Shown here: positions 58,454 to 64,000 of the stretch, one piece after another | Position numbering within the stretch: the first letter of the stretch is position 1 | Layout: every line of letters starts with the position of its first letter | From: Gammaproteobacteria bacterium | Lineage (GTDB): Bacteria > Pseudomonadota > Gammaproteobacteria > SURF-13 | DNA length: 64,000 nt | Direction: 5' to 3' | NCBI GenBank assembly: GCA_016195665.1 | Contig: JACPZD010000028.1 | Location: 62,001 to 126,000, forward strand | Program-made: the position numbers and the translations under genes | The notes under the pieces: generated by a model | What the model saw: the letters and a program-made list of their open reading frames with translations, nothing else | Told to the model about the DNA's origin: nothing | The model's database searches: none

Positions 58454-59461
58454 TCATTTGGGGTGTGCTCGTGAGGGAAATCTCCCCGTCAGGCTGTTCA
58501 GGAAGGCGACGATATCCTCCACCTGCCGATCGGACAATTCTTTCCTGAGTTGCGTTACCGCCATCACCCGCACCGCTTCCTCCAGACTGGGGACGGTTCC
58601 GGTGTGGAAATACGGCGCGGTGAGTGCGATGTTGCGCAGCGTCGGCACATGAAACAGCCGTTTATGAATGGGGTCATTGGTGGCCTCATAACGGCCCAAG
58701 TCGTCCGTCACCAAATTATACTCTTGGTCGTATTCACTGCCCAGGTAATTGGGGAATAACTCATAGAACCCCTCCCCCATCGGCACCGGCGGGCCTGAAA
58801 AGTTGTCGCCGAAGTGGCAGGCGACACAGCCGGCCGATTTAAATGCCTCCATGCCACGTAAAGCCTGCTCGCTCAAGGCCCGTTTATCGCCCTTCACATA
58901 ACGGTCAAAGGCGCTGTCAGGCGTCACCAGCGTGCGCACAAAGCCGGCAATGGCCTTGGCGATGTTATCGAGCGTCACGGCGTCTCGCGTACCAAAAGCG
59001 TTGATAAACTGCTTACGATATCCGGGCATACGCCGCACCGCCTCGACCACCTTCTGTTCGTCAGGCATGGCCATCACGGTGGCATCGAAGAAGTGGTCCT
59101 TAACGGCGGCTTCCAGACTCTCCGCCCTGCCGTCCCAGAACTGTACGCTCTGATAAGCCGCATTTAATACAGTCGGCGTGGAACGCCGCCCCGGCTTACC
59201 GAGGGCGCCGGTGGAGAGCGGGCGGTGGTCCACCCCGCCGGTCTTGAGATTGTGACAGGTATTGCAGGAGATTTTACCGTTGAACGACAGGCGGGTATCA
59301 AAATACAACTGCCTGCCCAACGCGACCTTCTCGACCGTCAGCGGGTTATCGGAGGGAATGGGGGGTGCTTCGGGCAAGGCATGTAGCGGCTCATAGGCCA
59401 TCACGGGCGTGGCCAACGTAACCATTATCAAACCAAACAGAGTAGTACGATTCATCTGCAT
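58454..59461 (-). CDS. Di-haem cytochrome c peroxidase / MauG family
   Basis: A 335-residue periplasmic di-haem enzyme that reduces H2O2 using electrons from c-type cytochromes. The signal peptide ends near VMA. Two CXXCH sites: SCNTCH near residue 76 and GCVACH near 217. Other family features are LGRQLYFDTRLSFNGKISC, FHVPTLRNIALTAPYFHTG and the methionine-containing RVMAV. ATG 59461 is preferred, with GGAGGAG seven bases upstream. A bacterial CcpA or a MauG-like oxidase cannot be separated by eye. Confidence 0.9.
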   Translation of the reverse strand: MQMNRTTLFGLIMVTLATPVMAYEPLHALPEAPPIPSDNPLTVEKVALGRQLYFDTRLSFNGKISCNTCHNLKTGGVDHRPLSTGALGKPGRRSTPTVLNAAYQSVQFWDGRAESLEAAVKDHFFDATVMAMPDEQKVVEAVRRMPGYRKQFINAFGTRDAVTLDNIAKAIAGFVRTLVTPDSAFDRYVKGDKRALSEQALRGMEAFKSAGCVACHFGDNFSGPPVPMGEGFYELFPNYLGSEYDQEYNLVTDDLGRYEATNDPIHKRLFHVPTLRNIALTAPYFHTGTVPSLEEAVRVMAVTQLRKELSDRQVEDIVAFLNSLTGRFPSRAHPK

Positions 59462-59483
59462 CACTATGCTCCTCCAAAAAATC

Positions 59484-59552
59484 TTCACCGCAGAGGGCGC
59501 GGGAAGAAGACTATTTGGATTATATTTCTCTGCATCCTCTGCGGTAAGCTTT
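59484..59552. repeat. A-family palindrome, copy 10
   Basis: CTTCACCGCAGAGGGCGCGG and facing TCTCTGCATCCTCTGCGGTA. It lies between the peroxidase start and the rplQ terminator. Confidence 0.72.
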
Positions 59553-59560
59553 AGTCATAA

Positions 59561-59585
59561 AAAAACCGGGCAGGGCCCGGTTTTT
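59561..59585 (-). terminator. Rho-independent terminator of the alpha operon
   Basis: CCGGGC, loop, GCCCGG, flanked by A-run and T-run on the two sides. On the minus strand it ends in seven T and follows rplQ by about 25 bases. Confidence 0.88.
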
Positions 59586-59610
59586 AGGGGTAGGCTGGAT
59601 GAATTCGGCC

Positions 59611-60000
59611 CTACGCAGGTTCTGTGCCCTCATCCGCTGGCATGGGACGATCCACCAGCTCGACGATGGCCATCGGCGCGGCGTCACCGGCCCTAAAGCC
59701 GCACTTCAGGATACGCAGATAGCCGCCCGGGCGCGCCTTGTAACGCGGACCGAGTTCGTTGAACAGTTTGGTGACGATTTCGCGATCACGCAGACGTGCA
59801 AAGGCGAGCCGTCGCTTGGCGACGCTGTCAATCTTGGCCAGGGTAATCAACGGCTCCGCCACGCGGCGCAGCTCTTTGGCCTTGGGTAGCGTGGTCTTGA
59901 TGATTTCGTGACGCATCAGCGCGACCGCCATCATCTTCAGCAACGCCTTGCGGTGGCTGCTGTTGCGGCTCAGTTGACGACCACTATTATGGTGACGCAT
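59611..60000 (-). CDS. rplQ: 50S ribosomal protein L17
   Basis: A 129-residue ribosomal protein near the exit tunnel: [52 protein letters not shown] precedes the ATG. It is the last gene of the alpha operon, but a C element separates it from rpoA. Confidence 0.96.
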   Translation of the reverse strand: MRHHNSGRQLSRNSSHRKALLKMMAVALMRHEIIKTTLPKAKELRRVAEPLITLAKIDSVAKRRLAFARLRDREIVTKLFNELGPRYKARPGGYLRILKCGFRAGDAAPMAIVELVDRPMPADEGTEPA

Positions 60001-60020
60001 AGCTTATCCTTTCGTATTCT

Positions 60021-60160
60021 GGCACCTCTAAAAATGCGTCTTTTGTCTTTATGCTGCGTTGGAATTCTGCTCGGAATGCTCATGTACTACCGTGTACACT
60101 TCGCTTCCTCGCAGAATTCCGCCTTGCCTAAAGCCAAAATCCGCTATTTTTAGAGGCGCC
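60021..60160. mobile_element. C-family palindromic MITE, copy 2, inside the alpha operon
   Basis: A 140-bp element in reverse orientation to 53491-53632. Ends GGCACCTCTAAAAATGCG and TTTTTAGAGGCGCC, with inner TTTTGTCTTTA and the GTACTACCGTGTACAC centre. It fills the rpoA-rplQ gap without disturbing either gene. Confidence 0.86.
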
Positions 60161-60172
60161 TTTTAATGAGTC

Positions 60173-61195
60173 TTAGGCCGATGCCGAGGCCGGGGCCGAG
60201 ATCCTCTCCGGCTCTTTCAGATTCGGCGGCGGCCAATTCTCCAGGCGCATGCCCAAAGACAGGCCGTGCGAGGCAAGCACATCCTTGATCTCGGTGAGTG
60301 ATTTCTTGCCGAGATTGGGAGTCTTCAGCAACTCTACCTCGCTGCGTTGGATGAGATCGCCGATATAATGGATGCTCTCAGCCTTGAGACAATTGGCGGA
60401 ACGAACCGTCAACTCCAAATCGTCCACCGGGCGCAGCAGGATAGGATCGATCTCTACCGCTTGTACCGAACTGGGACGCGCCACTTCGCTGCCCTTCAGC
60501 TCCACAAAGATCGAAAGCTGATCCTGCAGGATATGCGCAGCGCGGCGGATCGCTTCTTCAGGGTCCACCGTGCCGTTGGTTTCGATATCTATCACCAGTT
60601 TGTCGAGGTCGGTGCGCTGTTCCACACGCGCGCTCTCCACCGCATAGGTCACCTTGCGCACCGGGCTGAACGAGGCATCCAGTTGCAGTTTCCCGATGGC
60701 CTTGTCCTCCTCGGTACGCGACAGCCGCGCGGTAGAGGGCTCATAACCGCGTCCACGCTTGATCTTCAGGGTCATGTGCAGCGCCCCGGCCTTGGTTAAA
60801 TGCGCGATGACGTGATCGGGGTTCACGATCTCTACGTCATGATCCAAAACGATGTCGTTGGCGGTCACCACACCGGGGCCTTTTTTGCTGATGGTGAGGG
60901 TGGACTCGTCCTTGTTGTGCATCCGGATCGCCAGGCCTTTAAGATTGAGCAGTATCTCAACCACGTCCTCTTGCACGCCTTCGATACTGGTGTACTCATG
61001 CACCACACCCTGAATCTCGGCCTCCACCACGGCACAGCCCGGCATCGAAGACAGCAAGATGCGACGCAGCGCGTTACCCAGGGTATGGCCGAAGCCGCGC
61101 TCCAGAGGTTCCATCGCCACTCTGGCGTGTTTGGCGTCTATGTGCTGAACTTCAACCAGACGAGGCTTTAAAAATTCTGAGACTGAGCCTTGCAT
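60173..61195 (-). CDS. rpoA: RNA polymerase alpha subunit
   Basis: A 340-residue subunit. The N-terminal assembly domain ([20 protein letters not shown]) and C-terminal DNA/activator-binding domain ([19 protein letters not shown]-like [23 protein letters not shown]) are both complete. The C-terminal tail is Pro/Ala-rich and slightly longer than in E. coli. Located after rpsD as usual. Confidence 0.97.
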   Translation of the reverse strand: MQGSVSEFLKPRLVEVQHIDAKHARVAMEPLERGFGHTLGNALRRILLSSMPGCAVVEAEIQGVVHEYTSIEGVQEDVVEILLNLKGLAIRMHNKDESTLTISKKGPGVVTANDIVLDHDVEIVNPDHVIAHLTKAGALHMTLKIKRGRGYEPSTARLSRTEEDKAIGKLQLDASFSPVRKVTYAVESARVEQRTDLDKLVIDIETNGTVDPEEAIRRAAHILQDQLSIFVELKGSEVARPSSVQAVEIDPILLRPVDDLELTVRSANCLKAESIHYIGDLIQRSEVELLKTPNLGKKSLTEIKDVLASHGLSLGMRLENWPPPNLKEPERISAPASASA

Positions 61196-61238
61196 AAAAA
61201 CCCTCTCTTCAACAAACAGCGGTACAACTTAGGCATGC

Positions 61239-61865
61239 CTACTTCGAGTAAAGCTCGACGATGAGATGCTCATTGATCTCGGCGGGCAAATCACTGCGCT
61301 CCGGTTTCGACTTAAACACCCCCTGCATTTTACTTACATCCACATCAATCCAATCGGGAAACCCGCGCTGCTGCGCCATGTCGAGCGCGGCCTGGATACG
61401 CAACTGGCTCCTGCCCCTCTCACTCACCGCGACCACATCGCTGGGCTTGACCTGATAGGTGGGTATATTCACCTTTTTGCCGTTCACGGTCACCGTATTG
61501 TGGCGCACCAACTGGCGTGCCTCACTGCGGGAGGTGGCGAACCCCATGCGGTAGACCACGTTGTCCAGACGGCCCTCCAGCAACTGGAGCAGATTCTCGC
61601 CGGTCGAACCCTTGCGGCGATCCGCCTCTTTATAGTAGAGACGGAACTGGGATTCCAGCACGCCGTAAACCCTGCGCACCTTCTGCTTTTCGCGGAGCTG
61701 GGTCGCGTAATCCGAGAGCCGGGTGCGCCGCTGCCCGTGCTGCCCCGGCGGGAACGCACGGCTTTCTATCGCGCACTTGCTGCCAAAGCACTTCTCGCCC
61801 TTCAGGAAGAGCTTCTCCCCCTCACGGCGGCATAAACGACATTTTGGACCAATATATTTTGCCAA
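61239..61865 (-). CDS. rpsD: 30S ribosomal protein S4
   Basis: A 208-residue protein that nucleates 30S assembly and represses the alpha operon in relatives. It begins at TTG 61865 (reading [19 protein letters not shown]), with GGAGG six bases upstream; a longer frame would overlap rpsK. The CRLCRR...KCFGSKC cysteines suggest the zinc-binding form of S4. The S4 RNA-binding domain follows (about 98-160). Confidence 0.95.
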   Translation of the reverse strand: MAKYIGPKCRLCRREGEKLFLKGEKCFGSKCAIESRAFPPGQHGQRRTRLSDYATQLREKQKVRRVYGVLESQFRLYYKEADRRKGSTGENLLQLLEGRLDNVVYRMGFATSRSEARQLVRHNTVTVNGKKVNIPTYQVKPSDVVAVSERGRSQLRIQAALDMAQQRGFPDWIDVDVSKMQGVFKSKPERSDLPAEINEHLIVELYSK

Positions 61866-61879
61866 GACCTGCCTCCGGC

Positions 61880-62269
61880 TTACACGCGACGCTTTTTGGG
61901 GGGACGGCAACCGTTGTGTGGAATCGGTGTCACGTCAGTGATATTGGAGACCTTGAAACCGGCCGCGTTAAGGGCGCGAACGGCCGACTCTCTGCCTGGA
62001 CCGGGGCCCTTGACGAAGACTTCCAGATTCTTCACGCCAAACTCCTGTACTGCATTACCCACCTTTTCCGCCGCCACCTGTGCGGCGAACGGCGTACTCT
62101 TGCGCGAGCCGCGGAAACCGCAGCCGCCGGACGTCGCCCATGCCAAGGTGTTGCCCTGTCTGTCGGTGATGGTAATTATCGTATTGTTGAACGAGGCGTG
62201 GATGTGCGCCATGCCGTCTACGACATTCTTTTTAACGCGCTTGCGGACGCGGGTAGTGACCTTAGCCAT
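61880..62269 (-). CDS. rpsK: 30S ribosomal protein S11
   Basis: A 129-residue S11: [20 protein letters not shown]-like [39 protein letters not shown], ending [11 protein letters not shown]. Standard position between rpsM and rpsD. Confidence 0.97.
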   Translation of the reverse strand: MAKVTTRVRKRVKKNVVDGMAHIHASFNNTIITITDRQGNTLAWATSGGCGFRGSRKSTPFAAQVAAEKVGNAVQEFGVKNLEVFVKGPGPGRESAVRALNAAGFKVSNITDVTPIPHNGCRPPKKRRV

Positions 62270-62295
62270 AGATATCCTGTTTAATTACTCTCAAC

Positions 62296-62652
62296 TTATT
62301 TCCTGATCGCCTTGCGCGGACCTTTACGGGTCCTCGCATTGGTGCGGGTACGCTGACCGCGCACCGGTAGACCGCGGCGATGACGGAGGCCGCGATAGCA
62401 GCCCAGATCCATCAAACGCTTGATGCTCATGGAGACCTCGCGCCGCAGATCTCCTTCCACAGTGAATTTGGCCACCGCGGAGCGTAAGGCCTCCACCTGG
62501 GCGTCGGTGAGATCCTTCACCTTGATTTGCGGGTTCACCCCGGTCGCCTTGCAAATATCTTGGGCGCGCTCGCGGCCGATGCCGTAAATCGCGGTCAACG
62601 CGACGGACGTGTGCTTCTGAACCGGAATATTTATACCAGCAATACGGGCCAT
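62296..62652 (-). CDS. rpsM: 30S ribosomal protein S13
   Basis: A 118-residue S13: [37 protein letters not shown] and the basic tail [19 protein letters not shown]. First gene of the alpha operon, ten bases after rpmJ. Confidence 0.97.
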   Translation of the reverse strand: MARIAGINIPVQKHTSVALTAIYGIGRERAQDICKATGVNPQIKVKDLTDAQVEALRSAVAKFTVEGDLRREVSMSIKRLMDLGCYRGLRHRRGLPVRGQRTRTNARTRKGPRKAIRK

Positions 62653-62661
62653 ACAGCTCTC

Positions 62662-62775
62662 CTAACCTTGCCGTTGCTTATGACGTGCGTCGGTGCAAAT
62701 CACCCGCACCACGCTCTTACGCCGCACGATTTTACAGTTACGGCACATCTTTTTTACCGAGGCTCGCACCTTCAT
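62662..62775 (-). CDS. rpmJ: 50S ribosomal protein L36
   Basis: A 37-residue protein reading [20 protein letters not shown] and ending RHKQRQG. It keeps the zinc-binding CxxC...C...H set (C11, C14, C27, H32), i.e. the zinc-type paralogue. It lies between secY and rpsM, the standard place. Confidence 0.95.
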   Translation of the reverse strand: MKVRASVKKMCRNCKIVRRKSVVRVICTDARHKQRQG

Positions 62776-62792
62776 AATATTGACTCCCTACC

Positions 62793-64000
62793 TCACCTTC
62801 TCAGATTGGCCTTCTTCAGCAGGCCCTCATATTGATGCGACATCAGATGCGCCTGCACCTGCGCCATAAAGTCCATGACCACGACAACAATAATCAGCAA
62901 CGACGTCCCGCCGAAATAAAACGGCACATTCCAGTACACGATCAAAAACTCCGGCAACAAGCTGACCAGCGTGATATATAGCGCCCCGCCCATGGTAAGG
63001 CGCGTCATCACGCCGTCGATATAGCGCACCGTCTGCTCGCCGGGCCGTATCCCCGGAATAAAGGCCCCGGATTTCTTCAGGTTGTCCGCCGTATCCTTGG
63101 GATTGAACACCAAGGCCGTATAAAAAAAGCAGAAGAATATGATCGCCGCTGCATATAAAATCACATAAATCGGCTGCCCGGGAGAGAGCGTGGTTGAGAT
63201 GTCCTTCAGCCAACCCAGTCCCTCTGCACTCCCGAACCAGCCGCTTATGGTGGCGGGAAACAAGATGATGCTCGACGCAAAGATCGGAGGTATCACCCCC
63301 GCCATGTTGACCTTGAGCGGCAAGTGACTGGTCTGCCCCGCATACATCGTGCGCCCTTGCTGGCGCTTGGCGTAATTGACCGTAATACGCCGCTGGCCGC
63401 GCTCTACAAACACCACAAAACTCGTCACTGCTATCGCTACGGCGAACAGCACCGCCACCGTGAAGAAGTTCATCTCGCCGGTGCGCGCCAACTCCAGCGT
63501 GCCGCCGATGGCCTGCGGCAGACCCGCCACGATGCCCGCAAAGATGATGATCGAGATGCCGTTGCCGATCCCGCGCTCGGTCACCTGTTCACCCAACCAC
63601 ATCAGAAACATGGTGCCGGTGACCAGGGTCAGCGCCGCCACAAAAACAAATTGCATCCCCGGATTAATCACCACCTGCACGGCTCCGGCCTGCTGACTTT
63701 GCAGAGCGATGGCGATACCGATGGACTGAAATACCGCCAGCACCAGGGTCGCCCGGCGCGTGTATTGACTAATCTTGCGGCGTCCGGACTCACCCTCTTT
63801 CTTCAGTTGTTCGAGGGTCGGCACCACCGTCGTCAACAACTGGATAATGATCGAAGCCGAAATGTACGGCATGATCCCCAGCGCAAACACCGAAAAGCGT
63901 TGCAGCGCGCCACCGGAGAACATGTTGAACAGGTCTACGATGGTGCCGCGCTGTTGATCGAACAGGGCGGCCAGCGCCACCGGATCTATCCCCGGCACGG
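62793..64000 (-). CDS. secY: Preprotein translocase subunit SecY (5' end beyond window)
   Basis: About 402 codons are visible. The central channel of the Sec translocon: [15 protein letters not shown], the [14 protein letters not shown] helix, [36 protein letters not shown] and the C-terminal [12 protein letters not shown]. The N-terminus lies outside the window. It ends the spc operon just before rpmJ. Confidence 0.96.
   Translation of the reverse strand, partial: VPGIDPVALAALFDQQRGTIVDLFNMFSGGALQRFSVFALGIMPYISASIIIQLLTTVVPTLEQLKKEGESGRRKISQYTRRATLVLAVFQSIGIAIALQSQQAGAVQVVINPGMQFVFVAALTLVTGTMFLMWLGEQVTERGIGNGISIIIFAGIVAGLPQAIGGTLELARTGEMNFFTVAVLFAVAIAVTSFVVFVERGQRRITVNYAKRQQGRTMYAGQTSHLPLKVNMAGVIPPIFASSIILFPATISGWFGSAEGLGWLKDISTTLSPGQPIYVILYAAAIIFFCFFYTALVFNPKDTADNLKKSGAFIPGIRPGEQTVRYIDGVMTRLTMGGALYITLVSLLPEFLIVYWNVPFYFGGTSLLIIVVVVMDFMAQVQAHLMSHQYEGLLKKANLRR

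Noticed and set aside
61866-61910. Longer S4 starting upstream of 61865
   Set aside because: It would overlap rpsK and adds residues absent from S4; the TTG at 61865 has a GGAGG site.

Overview
The window reads as chromosomal DNA of an environmental gammaproteobacterium. Three things point there: the secY-rpmJ-rpsM-rpsK-rpsD-rpoA-rplQ order at the right end, the yafS-like/rnhA/dnaQ/mltD neighbourhood, and a two-domain ArgA. It has a PEP-CTERM/exosortase (XrtA-type) surface-sorting and exopolysaccharide system. No rRNA, tRNA, CRISPR array, prophage or intact transposase was found.

Left part (1-24.2 kb): a fatty acid desaturase cut by the window edge, then the PEP-CTERM/EPS region. On the minus strand this holds an EpsB-type sugar transferase, the sensor kinase PrsK translationally coupled to the sigma-54 activator PrsR, two tandem PrsT TPR lipoproteins and a PEP-CTERM protein. 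On the plus strand it holds a lytic transglycosylase with a small membrane protein, a second PEP-CTERM protein, a SEC-C/TPR sulfotransferase and a TPR protein. A TviB/TviC-like pair for UDP-GalNAcA follows, then a secreted trypsin-like protease. Both PEP-CTERM genes carry the same 19-base upstream box and a sigma-54 -24/-12 promoter. The presumed loop is PrsK to PrsR to RpoN-dependent PEP-CTERM genes.

Middle part (24-43 kb): argA, a broken RelE-type toxin with intact antitoxin, ilvD, an SH3 protein, dnaQ, rnhA, a methyltransferase, mltD, a Yej-like peptide ABC importer, fabI, hicAB, acs and a HigBA-like pair whose toxin is frameshifted.

Right part (43-64 kb): a 1170-residue GltD/PyrK-like flavoprotein fusion, uppP, lolA, ftsK, ssb, a YajR-like MFS transporter, uvrA, a DUF4160/DUF2442 pair, a di-haem peroxidase, and the alpha and end of spc ribosomal operons.

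The most unusual content is the non-autonomous repeats. At least six dispersed palindromic families (called A, B, C, D/E, F and J here) lie between and inside genes. D/E elements (about 50 bp) sit in frame inside uvrA and an ABC ATPase gene, and form the C-terminal tails of a transglycosylase and a substrate-binding protein. B elements (131 bp, TTAR target duplications) supply the end of ArgA, and a B-ended composite has split a toxin gene. A elements supply the last residues and stop codon of RnhA and of a PEP-CTERM protein. An F element (TA duplication) is nested in an A element, with an empty-site homologue elsewhere in the window. This resembles the protein-coding palindromic elements of Rickettsia, in an unrelated lineage.
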